DNA of 64,000 nt from Janthinobacterium sp. TND4EL3 (lineage in GTDB: Bacteria > Pseudomonadota > Gammaproteobacteria > Burkholderiales > Burkholderiaceae_D). The position numbers and the translations under genes are program-made. Positions within the stretch are counted from its first letter, which is position 1. Each line of letters begins with the position of its first letter. Under the pieces are notes generated by a model, which was not told the DNA's origin, did not search any database, and saw nothing but the letters and a program-made list of their open reading frames with translations. Below, piece by piece: positions 9,626 through 18,231 of this stretch. The DNA lies in assembly GCF_900156175.1 (NCBI RefSeq), contig NZ_FTMV01000006.1, positions 186,001 through 250,000 of the forward strand. The letters run 5' to 3'.

Positions 9626-10543
9626 ATGAAACACGGCCCATCGATCACGGATGCCTGCATGCTGGGTGCCGCCGTCTTCCTGTTCAGCATGTTGTCCCTG
9701 GCGCCACTGCCCGCCAGCGCGAAAGGCATGGGCCGCGCCGATGTGCTCGATAATTGCAGCTGGAACCGGCCCGGCGTCGATCCGTTCATGGGGGACGTGG
9801 TGGCGGCCGTGGACCGCTATACGGACATCGCGCCGCAGGTGCGCGAACAATTGAAGGAGCGCATGCGCGCGCGCCAGTACGACGAGATCGTCGTGATCAG
9901 CCGCGACGCCATCCGCGGCAAGGGCAATTACAACGCGCGCATCAGCGAGATGCATTTCGGCCCGGGCCGCGTCTGCCGCAATGTCACGCGCGCGGGCTGG
10001 AGCGAGCAGATGCAGGAGCGGGGACTCGTGTATTGCGTGCAGGGCCAGTGCATCCTGGTGCCCACCGTGTGCCGTAATGTCAGCCGCATCACGCAGGCGC
10101 CCGCGTCGGCGCCGCCGGCCGCCGGTGCCGCTCCCGGCGGCGCCGCACCCGTTGCCGCCGCACCCGCAGCCGCCCCGCAAGCGGCAGGCGTGCCCGCGCT
10201 CGACAACCCCGACGCCTTGCGCGGCGGCTCGTTCACGGGCGGCGCCATGCCGCCCGAGGTGGCCAGCACGGCTTTCCTGCCCTACGATTACGTGCGCACC
10301 GTCGGCGGCATCGGGGCGCCGGCGGGCACGGGCGGCGGTGGCGGAGGTGGTGGCGGCAGGCCGCCAGACCAGGGCAGCAGCATCATCGTGCCGCCCACCG
10401 TCACCCTGCCCACCTTGCCGCCCACTGGCCCGAATGTCTTGCCGGCCGTGCCAGAACCGCATACCTGGGCCATGCTGCTGGCGGGACTGGCGCTGACGGC
10501 CTTCGGCGCCAGAAAACGCCGGGCCGGCAAGCATGCCGCCTGA
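9626..10543 (+). CDS. PEP-CTERM sorting-domain protein of unknown function
   Basis: A 305-residue exported protein. An N-terminal signal peptide (about residues 1-34, ending PASA) precedes a globular part (about 35-150), an Ala/Pro-rich linker, a run of nine Gly near 245, and a C-terminal sorting signal: VPEP, a hydrophobic helix (about 282-296), then ARKRRAGKH. This tripartite tail is the target of exosortase, which is not encoded in this window. The body has four or more Cys residues (for example VCRNV twice), so disulfides are possible. A ribosome site (GAGGAAAC) lies just upstream of the start. The body was not recognised as a known domain. Confidence 0.85.
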   Translation: MKHGPSITDACMLGAAVFLFSMLSLAPLPASAKGMGRADVLDNCSWNRPGVDPFMGDVVAAVDRYTDIAPQVREQLKERMRARQYDEIVVISRDAIRGKGNYNARISEMHFGPGRVCRNVTRAGWSEQMQERGLVYCVQGQCILVPTVCRNVSRITQAPASAPPAAGAAPGGAAPVAAAPAAAPQAAGVPALDNPDALRGGSFTGGAMPPEVASTAFLPYDYVRTVGGIGAPAGTGGGGGGGGGRPPDQGSSIIVPPTVTLPTLPPTGPNVLPAVPEPHTWAMLLAGLALTAFGARKRRAGKHAA

Positions 10544-10600
10544 GGCCTGGTCAGCCCGGTGCGGACTTGTTACTATGATGCATACCAGACAAGGACCGCC

Positions 10601-11386
10601 ATGCCCGACATCGATAGCCGTTTGACAAGTCTCATTGCGCTGCGCGAGGCAGGCCGCCATGCGGAAGCGCTGCCGCTGCTGCAACAACTGTTCGCCGAAG
10701 CCGGGCGAACCATGAATCCGCCCAGGTCGCGCTATTTCATCACCATGCTGCAGTGGAAGTTTTTGGCCGAGGCCTACGCGCCGGCCTACGCTGCCCTGCA
10801 GGTGGAGCGAGATGCGCAAATACGGCTGCTGCTGTCAGGCGAGCATGATTTCGGGCGCCACGACAACAGCGACCCACAGGGAAGCGGCGCGTTCGGCCGC
10901 ACATCGCGTTTTTCTCTCATCGCCGACATGAACGAGACGCTGGGCGATGCCCATTCCACCGCCGACCTGTTCGCCCGGCTCGACGCCAGCGCCCCCGAAC
11001 TGGCGCGCCAGTACGCCTGGCAAGCGCTGCCAGCCGTCGTCGAAGCGGGCAATTTTGCGCTGGCGGACCGCTATCGCCGCCCTGTCCCGCTGGGCCACCT
11101 CGATACGGTCAATGCCCTGGCCGCCAGCGAGCCTTTGTTTCCTGCGCCGGGCACGGCACCGCGCCTGGCGGCGGAGTTGATGAATCTGGTGAAAGACGTG
11201 CGGATCGCCGCTGCCGTGCTACGCGGGCAAGGGCAGGCCGCCGAGGCCGAGGCCCTGTGCGCCGCCCTGCTGGCGGGCCTGGCGCATGATGCCATGCGCG
11301 CGCTGGCGCGGCGCGAGCTCGATGCGCCCGGCAGCATCACCGCTGAAATCGTCAAGCGCCAGATGGACGAGGAGGCACAGGCCTAA
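10601..11386 (+). CDS. Conserved hypothetical protein, helical and TPR-like
   Basis: A 261-residue soluble protein with no signal peptide or membrane segment. It is rich in Ala/Leu helices (for example residues 5-35 with EAGRHAEALPLLQQLF, and again after 210 with GQAAEAEALCAALL), resembling tetratricopeptide packing, but no catalytic motif was found. The start at 10601 (MPDIDSR) is preferred over 10559 because AAGGA lies just upstream. It reads in the same direction as the PEP-CTERM gene 57 bases before it and converges on rmuC. Function unknown. Confidence 0.7.
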   Translation: MPDIDSRLTSLIALREAGRHAEALPLLQQLFAEAGRTMNPPRSRYFITMLQWKFLAEAYAPAYAALQVERDAQIRLLLSGEHDFGRHDNSDPQGSGAFGRTSRFSLIADMNETLGDAHSTADLFARLDASAPELARQYAWQALPAVVEAGNFALADRYRRPVPLGHLDTVNALAASEPLFPAPGTAPRLAAELMNLVKDVRIAAAVLRGQGQAAEAEALCAALLAGLAHDAMRALARRELDAPGSITAEIVKRQMDEEAQA

Positions 11387-11413
11387 CTGGCCGCGCCGGC
11401 GAACAAGACGTGC

Positions 11414-12799
11414 CTATTCGCCGTCCGCCTCGGCGGACAGCCCCGCATCGGCCGCGCCCAGCAGCAAGGCGGCCGCCTCGCCGGGCAAGGCTTCCACGGA
11501 TTTGAGCTTGCGCGCCATCTGCCGGCTGCGCACTTCCGCGCTTTCGATATTCTTCGCCGCCCGCTCCAGGGTCAGCTTGGTTTGCGACAGCACGTCGCCG
11601 AACTTGCCGAATTCCGTCTTGACGGCGCCCAGCACCTGCCACACTTCGGACGAGCGCTTTTCCAGCGCCAGGGTGCGGAAACCCATCTGCAGGCTGTTGA
11701 GCAAGGCCGTCAGGGTGGACGGCCCGGCGATGCTGACCCGGTGCACGCGCTGCAATTCGTCGGCCAGGCCCGGGCGGCGCATCACTTCCGCATATAAACC
11801 TTCCGTGGGCAGGAAGAGGATGGCAAAGTCGGTGGTCTGCGGCGGCGCCAGGTATTTCTCGGCGATGGTTTTCGCCTCGCCCCGCACGGCCCGTTCCAGC
11901 TCGCGTCCGGCCTGGGCCACGCCGTCGGCGTCGGCCCGCTCGGCCGCCTCGACCAGGCGTTCGTACTGTTCTTTCGGGAATTTTGCGTCGATCGGCATCC
12001 ACACGGGCGCGCCGCCCTCGACCATGCCCGGCAGCTTCAGGGCGAACTCCACGCGCGCGCCGCTGCCCGCCACCGTTTCCACGTTCTTCGCATACTGGTC
12101 GACCGTGAGCACCTGCTCCAGCAGCATTTCCAGCTGCACTTCGCCCCAGGTGCCACGCGTCTTGACGTTGGTGAGCACCCGCTTCAGGTCGCCCACGCCC
12201 AGCGCCAGCTGCTGCATTTCGCCGAGCCCCTGGTGGACCTTTTCCAGCCGCTCCGACACCTGCTGGAACGAGGCGGAAAGCCGCGTTTCCAGCGTCGCGT
12301 GCAGTTTTTCATCGACCGTCTTGCGCATTTCTTCCAGGCGCGCGCCATTGTCGGCCTGCAAGTCGCGGATCTTGTTTTCCAGCGTGGCGCGCACTTCCAG
12401 CATGCGCTGGGCATTCGATTCCGTCAGCTGGGACAAGGTTTGATTGGTGCTGTCGGCAAAGCGCGCCAGGCTTTGCGCCTGTTCCTCGCGCCCGACCTTG
12501 CCCTGCGCCTGCATCTGCGTGCGCAGGCTGTCGAGCTGCTGCAGGGTCGCCGCCTGGAATTGCGCCAGGCCGGCCGCCAGGTCTTGCCGCGTGGCTTGCG
12601 CCGACGCCTGCAATTGCAGCCGCACTTCGCGCTCGACCCGGTCGATGCGTTCCAGGCTTTGCTGCTGGTGCTGCTGCACCAGGGCCAGGGTGGTGGCGCC
12701 GTCGCCGGCCGCGCCACGGGGGCGCAGCAGCAGCAAGAGCAACAGGACGATGGCGGCAATGGCGGCGCCCAGCAGGCTGTAGAACTCGATAGGGCTCAT
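11414..12799 (-). CDS. rmuC: DNA recombination protein RmuC
   Basis: RmuC proteins limit recombination at inverted repeats and have a nuclease-like fold. The 461-residue protein has one N-terminal membrane segment (about residues 8-26), a long coiled coil rich in Gln/Arg/Glu (about 35-200) and the conserved RmuC domain (about 210-400; VEFALKLPG and PIDAKFPKEQYERL). Length is typical. The start is only 4 bases after the stop of the truncated haemoglobin gene, so the two are very likely co-transcribed. Confidence 0.92.
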   Translation of the reverse strand: MSPIEFYSLLGAAIAAIVLLLLLLLRPRGAAGDGATTLALVQQHQQQSLERIDRVEREVRLQLQASAQATRQDLAAGLAQFQAATLQQLDSLRTQMQAQGKVGREEQAQSLARFADSTNQTLSQLTESNAQRMLEVRATLENKIRDLQADNGARLEEMRKTVDEKLHATLETRLSASFQQVSERLEKVHQGLGEMQQLALGVGDLKRVLTNVKTRGTWGEVQLEMLLEQVLTVDQYAKNVETVAGSGARVEFALKLPGMVEGGAPVWMPIDAKFPKEQYERLVEAAERADADGVAQAGRELERAVRGEAKTIAEKYLAPPQTTDFAILFLPTEGLYAEVMRRPGLADELQRVHRVSIAGPSTLTALLNSLQMGFRTLALEKRSSEVWQVLGAVKTEFGKFGDVLSQTKLTLERAAKNIESAEVRSRQMARKLKSVEALPGEAAALLLGAADAGLSAEADGE

Positions 12800-12803
12800 G
12801 GGA

Positions 12804-13199
12804 TCAGTCCGGTTTGTTGCGCATCCAGTCGGCCGTCTGATAGAACGATTCCATCAGGCGCACGCGCAGGGATTCTTCGATGCCCGTGTCTTCCATGGCC
12901 CAGGCCATGGCGCGCAGCCACTGGTCGCGCTCGCTGGTACCTATGGCGTAGGGCAAGTGACGGGCGCGCAGGCGCGGGTGGCCGAATTTCTCGATATACA
13001 GGTCCGGGCCGCCCATCCAGCCCGTCAGAAAGAAATACAGCTTGTCGCGCGAGCCTTCCGTCGAGGGCGGATGCATGACGCGGATGCCGGCGAACTCGGG
13101 TTCGAGTTCCATCAAGTCATAAAAACGGTCGACCATGTCGCGCAGCACGGGGGCGCCGCCGATGGTCTCGTACAGGGTGGGGGCAGTGGTATCAGTCAT
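12804..13199 (-). CDS. Group II truncated haemoglobin (TrHbO type)
   Basis: A small haem protein of 131 residues that binds O2, NO or related ligands in the cytoplasm. The 2-on-2 globin signature includes LYETIGG near the N-terminus, FYDLM at the B/C region, the group II stretch GHPRLRARHLPYAIG with the proximal His in RARH (about residue 83), and the following DQWL Trp. The start at 13199 (MTDTTAPTLYE) was chosen over the 23-residue-longer frame because the globin begins immediately and the extension is low-quality sequence. It precedes rmuC by 4 bases. Confidence 0.92.
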   Translation of the reverse strand: MTDTTAPTLYETIGGAPVLRDMVDRFYDLMELEPEFAGIRVMHPPSTEGSRDKLYFFLTGWMGGPDLYIEKFGHPRLRARHLPYAIGTSERDQWLRAMAWAMEDTGIEESLRVRLMESFYQTADWMRNKPD

Positions 13200-13248
13200 G
13201 GCCGCCATGATAGCGCAAGCACCGGCGCGCCATCCGCCACCAGCGCCG

Positions 13249-13303
13249 ATTGCCACAACAAATGGCAATATACTTGACTACTCAAGCTTTTATCAACTAC
13301 CAT
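13249..13303. promoter_or_regulatory. Divergent promoter with two inverted repeats (MFS/MarR operon)
   Basis: Two operator-like sites lie between the haemoglobin gene and the MFS gene: ATTGCCA-N7-TGGCAAT (13249-13269) and CTTGA-CTAC-TCAAG (13273-13286). The second overlaps a candidate -35 TTGACT (13274-13279), with TACCAT (13298-13303) 18 bases on. ACTTG half-sites resemble those bound by some MarR proteins, and a MarR gene closes the downstream operon. Confidence 0.5.
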
Positions 13304-13330
13304 GCAATTTTTAAATACGGAAAAACCAAT

Positions 13331-14596
13331 ATGCCAAGCGCCACAGACACTGATTTGCTGCGCAATACCAACTTCCGCTGGCTGCTGGGCGGCGGCCTCG
13401 TTTCCATGCTGGGCGACCAGTTCAGCCTGCTGGCCCTGCCCTGGCTCGTGCTCAGCCTGACGGGCGACAGCCTCAGCCTCGGCATTGCCGTCGCCCTGAT
13501 GGGCGCGCCGCGCGCCGTGCTCATCGTGCTGGGCGGCACGTTCGCCGACCGCCATTCGCCCCGGCGCGTGCTGCTGCTGAGCAAATATGCGAACACCGTC
13601 ATCCTGCTGGCACTGGCGGGACTGCTGTGGCTGGACCAGGCCAGCCTGGCGCTCGCGTATGCGGCCGCACTGGCGCTGGGCATCGCGTCCGCCTTCGCCA
13701 TTCCGGCCGGCACGGCCATCCTGCCGCAAGCCGTGCCTGCATCATCGTTGCAGAAAGCCAATGGCTTGCAGATGGGTGTGCGCCAGCTGTCCTTGCTGGC
13801 CGGTCCCCTGCTGGCGGCGCTCGTGCTGGGCGCCCGCGATGGCGGGCGGCACACCTCCATGGCGGCGCTGGCCGCCGCCTTTGCCATCGATGCGCTGACG
13901 TTTGTGTTTTCCGCATGGACCTTGCGGCAAGTCAAGCTACGGCCCCGGGCAGCGGCCGCAGCGCAGGGCATGTGGCGCGACCTGGCGGCGGGCCTGGCCA
14001 TGGTCTGGCGCGACCATGCCTTGCGCAGCTGCTATGCCTACTGGGCCGTGGTGGCCTTCTTCGTCATGGGTCCGCTGCAAGTGGCCTTGCCCGTGCTGGC
14101 CAGCGAACGCCTGGACGGCGTACCGGCGCTCGGTTTGCTGATGGGCGCGCATGGCGCCGGCACCCTGGCCGGCATGCTGGCGTCCAGCCTGGGCGCCGCC
14201 TGGCTGCGCCGCCATTTCGGCGCCGTCCTGCTGGCCGCCGACGCCATCGTGGCTTGCCTGCTGATGGCGCTGGGACAAATCAGCACGGCCTGGCACGGCG
14301 CGGCCCTGCTGGCCGCCACGGGCCTGCTGTCCGGCTACTTGCAGGTCGTCATCTTTACGTGGATACAGCGGCGCGTGGCGCCCGCCATGCTGGGCCGGGC
14401 AATGGCCTTGTTCATGGGTATCTTCCTGGGCCTGGCCCCGCTGTCGGCGGCGGCCACGGGCGCGCTGTTGCGCCACCTGAGCGTGGGCGAACTGTTCTGC
14501 GGCGGCGGCGCCCTGCTGCTGGCCGCCGCCATCGCCGCCGCGATATGGACCGGCATCCCCCGCATCGGTGAAGCCGATTGCATCGTTCAACCTTGA
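13331..14596 (+). CDS. MFS transporter (EntS/MFS_3-like exporter)
   Basis: A 421-residue inner-membrane protein with about 12 hydrophobic segments. It starts with the MFS_3-type NFRWLLGGGLVSMLGDQFSLLALP and has the loop GGTFADRHSPRR (about residues 74-85), the family's inter-helix 2/3 motif. Such proteins usually export small molecules or drugs; the substrate cannot be told. The start at 13331 follows TTAAATACGGAAAAACC; the longer frame from 13250 would run through the promoter. It is followed by a GIY-YIG-like gene (12 bases) and a MarR gene, likely one operon. Confidence 0.87.
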   Translation: MPSATDTDLLRNTNFRWLLGGGLVSMLGDQFSLLALPWLVLSLTGDSLSLGIAVALMGAPRAVLIVLGGTFADRHSPRRVLLLSKYANTVILLALAGLLWLDQASLALAYAAALALGIASAFAIPAGTAILPQAVPASSLQKANGLQMGVRQLSLLAGPLLAALVLGARDGGRHTSMAALAAAFAIDALTFVFSAWTLRQVKLRPRAAAAAQGMWRDLAAGLAMVWRDHALRSCYAYWAVVAFFVMGPLQVALPVLASERLDGVPALGLLMGAHGAGTLAGMLASSLGAAWLRRHFGAVLLAADAIVACLLMALGQISTAWHGAALLAATGLLSGYLQVVIFTWIQRRVAPAMLGRAMALFMGIFLGLAPLSAAATGALLRHLSVGELFCGGGALLLAAAIAAAIWTGIPRIGEADCIVQP

Positions 14597-14608
14597 GAAA
14601 GTTCCACC

Positions 14609-14956
14609 ATGGATAAAACACGACAAGCGGCCCTGAAAGCGGCCTACCGGCAACAAGCGCCCGCGCTGGGCATCATCGCGCTGTGCCATTTGCCCAGCGG
14701 GCGCACCCTGCTCGAACGCAGCCGCAACGCGCCCGGCGCGCTGAACCGCCACCGCTTCGAACTCACGCTGGGCACGCACCGCAACGCCGGCCTGCAGGCG
14801 GACTGGCGGCGCGATGGCGCGGCGGCCTTCCGCTTCGCGCTGCTCGACGCCGTCGAGGTGCCCGACGATCCCGCCTTCGATGCGGACGCCGAGCTGGCCG
14901 CCCTGCTGGCCCTGCACCAAGAGCAACTGCTGGAACAAGGGCAATCCCTGTATTGA
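14609..14956 (+). CDS. GIY-YIG-like domain protein, probably non-catalytic
   Basis: A 115-residue cytoplasmic protein resembling the small GIY-YIG family: LGIIALCHLPSGRTLLERS aligns with the GIY...YIG core, and GALNRHRFELTLGTHRNAGLQADW with the conserved later part. The usual YIG triplet reads LLE and the GIY reads GII, so the signature is degraded and nuclease activity is doubtful. It sits 12 bases after the MFS gene and 56 bases before the MarR gene. A role in the regulation or function of that operon is only an inference. Confidence 0.65.
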   Translation: MDKTRQAALKAAYRQQAPALGIIALCHLPSGRTLLERSRNAPGALNRHRFELTLGTHRNAGLQADWRRDGAAAFRFALLDAVEVPDDPAFDADAELAALLALHQEQLLEQGQSLY

Positions 14957-15012
14957 GCGGCCATGCTTTACACTTGCGCACTCAAGCACTGCGCAGCCAA
15001 TACAAGGAAAAC

Positions 15013-15480
15013 ATGACCGATCACCCTCCCCTGTCGCCGGACTGCGGCAACGCGCTGGACTTCTGCCTGCGCCTGGCGCGCGCCCAGGCGCTCATCGTGC
15101 GCCGCTTCGACAGCATCCTGGGCAATCTGCATGGCCTCAGTTTCAGCGATTACCAATTGCTGTACCACCTACAGCGGGCGCCCGGCGGGCGCCTGCGCCG
15201 CATCGACCTGGCCGAGCGCCTGGCGCTGACGGCGTCCGGCATCACGCGCTCGCTGATGCCGCTGGAAAAGATCGGCCTGGTGGCACGCCAGGCCGACCAG
15301 CGCGATGCGCGCGTCGGCTATGCCGCCATCACCGAGGCGGGGCAGGCGCTGCTGGCGCACGCGAACACGACGGCGCAGGCGCTGGCGCAGGAATTGCTGG
15401 GCAGCGCCAGCGCGGACCAGCTGGCGCCCCTGTCCCTGCTGTTGGGCGCTATCGCCGGCAAGCAGCCCTCTAACGGCTGA
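15013..15480 (+). CDS. MarR-family transcriptional regulator
   Basis: A 155-residue winged-helix repressor/sensor. The DNA-binding region includes LSFSDYQLLYHLQ, the recognition helix LAERLALTASGITRSLMPLEKIGLV (about residues 62-86), and the wing RQADQRDARVGYAAITEAG (about 87-105); the terminal helices dimerise. The start at 15013 follows AAGGAAAAC. It lies at the end of the MFS operon and probably controls it through the inverted repeats upstream of the MFS gene. The ligand is unknown. Confidence 0.88.
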   Translation: MTDHPPLSPDCGNALDFCLRLARAQALIVRRFDSILGNLHGLSFSDYQLLYHLQRAPGGRLRRIDLAERLALTASGITRSLMPLEKIGLVARQADQRDARVGYAAITEAGQALLAHANTTAQALAQELLGSASADQLAPLSLLLGAIAGKQPSNG

Positions 15481-15486
15481 CGCGCG

Positions 15487-16731
15487 CTACACCAGCGCCA
15501 GCTTGCGCAGGCGCCGCGTCGACGGCCAGCGCGCCATGCCCGTCTCGTCGCGGATGGCGGCGCAGGCGGCCAGCACTCTTGCGCACTCATCCTCGCGCAA
15601 GCCCGCATTCAGGGTCAGACGCACCAGCGAACGGTTCTTCGGCGTGGCTGGCGCACAGAAGACGGCGCCGTAGATGCCGTGCCGCTCCAGCGCCTTGCGC
15701 AGGATCAAGGTATCGGGTTCGCTGCCCGCTTCCAGCGCGATGATCTGCTCCGTGCCGTCGCTGACGTTGTAGCCGAGATCCATCAGCCCCTGGCGCAGCC
15801 GCACGCTGTGGCGGCGCAAGGCGGCGCGGCGGGCGTCGGCGGCGCGGATGAAATCGAGCGCCGCATCGAACCACGCCAGCTCGTGTTCCAGCAGGCAGGA
15901 ACTGAAGATGGCGGGCCGCGAAGCGGACAGGAAATATCCCTTGAAGCGGGCCGAGCACGTAATCAGCCCGGCCCGGCCCGCGAAGGCCTTGGCCAGCGAC
16001 GCCGTGCGGAAATGCACGCGCTCGGCCAGGCCCAGCTCCGCCACCAGCCCCGCGCCCTGCGGGCCGTGCGTGCCCAGCGAGTGCGACTCGTCGACGATCA
16101 GCATGCTGCCGCTGCGCTCGGCGATCTCCACCATCTGCAGCAGCGGCGCCACGCTGCCGTTGGTGCTGTACAGCGCATCGACGACGATGATGCCGGGGCC
16201 GTGCTTGTCGAGCTGGCGCTGCAGGTGGGCGCCATCGTTGTGCAGGAAGGCGACGGGCACGGCTTGCGCCGATTGCACGCCTTCCCACAGCGACGCATGC
16301 GCCTGCATGTCCAGGTACACGGGGATGCCGGGCCCGGCCAGGCTTTGCAGCAAGCCCACGTTGGCCGCCCAGCCCGACTGGGCCAGCACACACGCTTCGC
16401 TGCCGAGAAAATCCGCGCATTTTTGTTCGAGACGGTGCTGGCGGCTGCCTTCCTGCAGGAACACGGACGACATCAGCATGGCGCCGCCGCCCTGCAACAC
16501 CTGCGCCTGGGCCGCCAGTAGCCTTGCCTCGCCGGCAATGTTCAAATAATCATTACCTGCCAGCATGACCGCACGGGCCGGCATGGCTTGCCATTCATGC
16601 AAGTGCTCGCCGCCCAGCAGCTTTTCTATGCGCTCGACGTAGTGTTCGTCCATGCGCTGGCGCACGAAGGCCGGCAAGCGTTGTTCGGCATGGACAGCGG
16701 CGGAAGACTGGGAAAAAAAAGCGTTCGACAT
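15487..16731 (-). CDS. jqsA: CqsA/LqsA-type autoinducer synthase (JqsA)
   Basis: PLP-dependent enzyme of the alpha-oxoamine synthase family that makes alpha-hydroxyketone (CAI-1/LAI-1-type) signals from an acyl-CoA and an amino-acid-derived donor. The 414-residue protein has DESHSLGTHG (D214-H217) and the Schiff-base lysine K248 in TASLAKAFAGRAG, the variant typical of CqsA/LqsA rather than BioF or Kbl. Context is decisive: a membrane histidine kinase and a response regulator sit in divergent orientation, as in the jqs locus of Janthinobacterium sp. HH01. The start at 16731 follows AGGAG; 27 upstream in-frame residues are not family-like. Confidence 0.92.
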   Translation of the reverse strand: MSNAFFSQSSAAVHAEQRLPAFVRQRMDEHYVERIEKLLGGEHLHEWQAMPARAVMLAGNDYLNIAGEARLLAAQAQVLQGGGAMLMSSVFLQEGSRQHRLEQKCADFLGSEACVLAQSGWAANVGLLQSLAGPGIPVYLDMQAHASLWEGVQSAQAVPVAFLHNDGAHLQRQLDKHGPGIIVVDALYSTNGSVAPLLQMVEIAERSGSMLIVDESHSLGTHGPQGAGLVAELGLAERVHFRTASLAKAFAGRAGLITCSARFKGYFLSASRPAIFSSCLLEHELAWFDAALDFIRAADARRAALRRHSVRLRQGLMDLGYNVSDGTEQIIALEAGSEPDTLILRKALERHGIYGAVFCAPATPKNRSLVRLTLNAGLREDECARVLAACAAIRDETGMARWPSTRRLRKLALV

Positions 16732-16794
16732 GGAGGACTCCTGATTGGTTGCGGTGGGAACTACCGCGTCCAACATGCGCGAGCCATCCGGCAC

Positions 16795-16810
16795 GAGATT
16801 GATCCATCTC
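16795..16810. promoter_or_regulatory. Near-perfect 16-bp palindrome between jqsA and jqsS
   Basis: GAGATTGATCCATCTC reads the same on both strands at 14 of 16 positions (GAGAT, a central GATC, ATCTC). It lies 64 bases upstream of the jqsA start and just before the sigma54-like site of jqsS, so it is well placed as a shared operator. Confidence 0.5.
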
Positions 16811-16826
16811 AACAGTTATGGCGATA

Positions 16827-16842
16827 TGGCGCTTTTATTGCG
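16827..16842 (+). promoter_or_regulatory. Sigma54-like promoter for jqsS-jqsR
   Basis: TGGCGC-N5-TTGC keeps the GG-N10-GC spacing and most consensus bases of RpoN promoters (TGGCACG-N4-TTGCW). Transcription would start near 16853, 17-44 bases before the possible jqsS start codons. Confidence 0.5.
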
Positions 16843-16896
16843 GGAACACGCCGATCATGTTGCATTGATATGCCTCAACGAATGTGTGCCCCTACC

Positions 16897-18228
16897 ATGA
16901 TGCATGCGCGGTCCCCCTTTGGAAAACACTGGCAAGGCAAGCTGCTCCAGCCTTTCCTGCATTTCCACGACGCCATCGAGCACATGCCGGTACGCCGCAC
17001 CCAGGTGCGCGCGCTGGCCGTCATCGGCGCCCTGGGCATGCCCCTGTACTACTGGCTGTGGCAGTATGTTTTTCCGCAGGAATACGAGTCGCCGTTGCTG
17101 CGCGCCGTGGCGGCGCTGCTGTTCCTGCCCGCGCTATGGCCTGAGCGCTTCAGCAATACCTGGTTCGGCGCCTACCTGTTCCTGGGGCTGACGTTCGAAC
17201 TGCCCTTCTTCTTCACGTATATGTTCCTGATGAACCACGCCTCGGTGCTGTGGGCGCATTCGCTGCTGGTGGCCCTGATCGTGCTGTTTCACTTCGACGC
17301 ACGCATCGCCATGCTGGCCTACCTGAGCGGCACCTTGCTGGCCTGCCTGGCGTTTGCCGTGCGCGGCGACCCGGCCGTCATGCTCAGCCGCGAAGTCTTG
17401 CAGCAACTGCCCGTGCACGGGTTCACGATCGCCGTCCTGTCCGTCGTCAAGGTGGGGCGCCACGTGGGTGCGCAGGAAAAGCTGGCCGGGCTGGCGGCCG
17501 GCCTGGGCAGCGTGGCGCACGAATTGCGCACGCCGCTGGTCAGCGTCGAGGCAAACGTGCGCGGGCTGCAGCGCGGGTCGCAACAAGGCATGCAGCGCAA
17601 CGCCAGCGGCCTTCAAGCGGACGCGGCCAGCCAGGAGGCGCTGGCGCGCATCCGCTTCGAAGTACGCCATATGCACCACATGATCGATCTGTTCCTGCTC
17701 AGCGCCAGCGCCGTCAACCGCAAGCTGGAAGCGAACGAAACGGTGGCCATGCACGACAGCGTCGCCGCCGTGCTGCGCCGCTACCCGTTCACCAGCACGG
17801 CGCAGCGCGACCTGGTCAAGGTCGACGTACGGGCCGACTTCACGTTTCACGGACAGTCCGAGCTGTGCGCGGCGATTTTGCTCAATTTGCTGCGCAATGC
17901 CCTGAAAGGCATCCAGCGCGCCGGCAAGGGCCGCGTGCGCATCATCATCGACGGCGCGCGGCCCGTGCCGCGCCTGCTGTTCATCGACACGGGCTGCGGC
18001 ATCGCGGCCAGCCGATTGCCGCTGATCTTCGACCGCTTCTATTCGTATCCCGCGCACAACGGCAGCGGCATCGGCCTGGCCCTGTGCCGCCAGATCATGC
18101 AAGCCTGGCATGCCCGCATCCGCTGCGTGGCGCGCGAAAATGCCTACGCCATCTTCGTGCTGGAGTTTCCGCACCCCGTGTCCACGCCCAGGCCCAGCCG
18201 TTTTCCATCCATCCACCGCGCGAGGTGA
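16897..18228 (+). CDS. jqsS: CqsS/LqsS-type membrane sensor histidine kinase (JqsS)
   Basis: Predicted sensor of the JqsA signal. From this start it has 443 residues: about six hydrophobic segments in residues 35-185, then the kinase core with the phosphorylatable His208 in SVAHELRTPLVSVEAN, an N box (LLNLLRNALKG) and G boxes (DTGCGIA, GSGIGLALC). Unlike V. cholerae CqsS there is no C-terminal receiver domain; it resembles LqsS. ATGs at 16870, 16882, 16897 and 16900 are all in frame and none has a clear ribosome site, so the start is uncertain. jqsR follows 3 bases after the stop. Confidence 0.88.
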   Translation: MMHARSPFGKHWQGKLLQPFLHFHDAIEHMPVRRTQVRALAVIGALGMPLYYWLWQYVFPQEYESPLLRAVAALLFLPALWPERFSNTWFGAYLFLGLTFELPFFFTYMFLMNHASVLWAHSLLVALIVLFHFDARIAMLAYLSGTLLACLAFAVRGDPAVMLSREVLQQLPVHGFTIAVLSVVKVGRHVGAQEKLAGLAAGLGSVAHELRTPLVSVEANVRGLQRGSQQGMQRNASGLQADAASQEALARIRFEVRHMHHMIDLFLLSASAVNRKLEANETVAMHDSVAAVLRRYPFTSTAQRDLVKVDVRADFTFHGQSELCAAILLNLLRNALKGIQRAGKGRVRIIIDGARPVPRLLFIDTGCGIAASRLPLIFDRFYSYPAHNGSGIGLALCRQIMQAWHARIRCVARENAYAIFVLEFPHPVSTPRPSRFPSIHRAR

Positions 18229-18231
18229 CGC

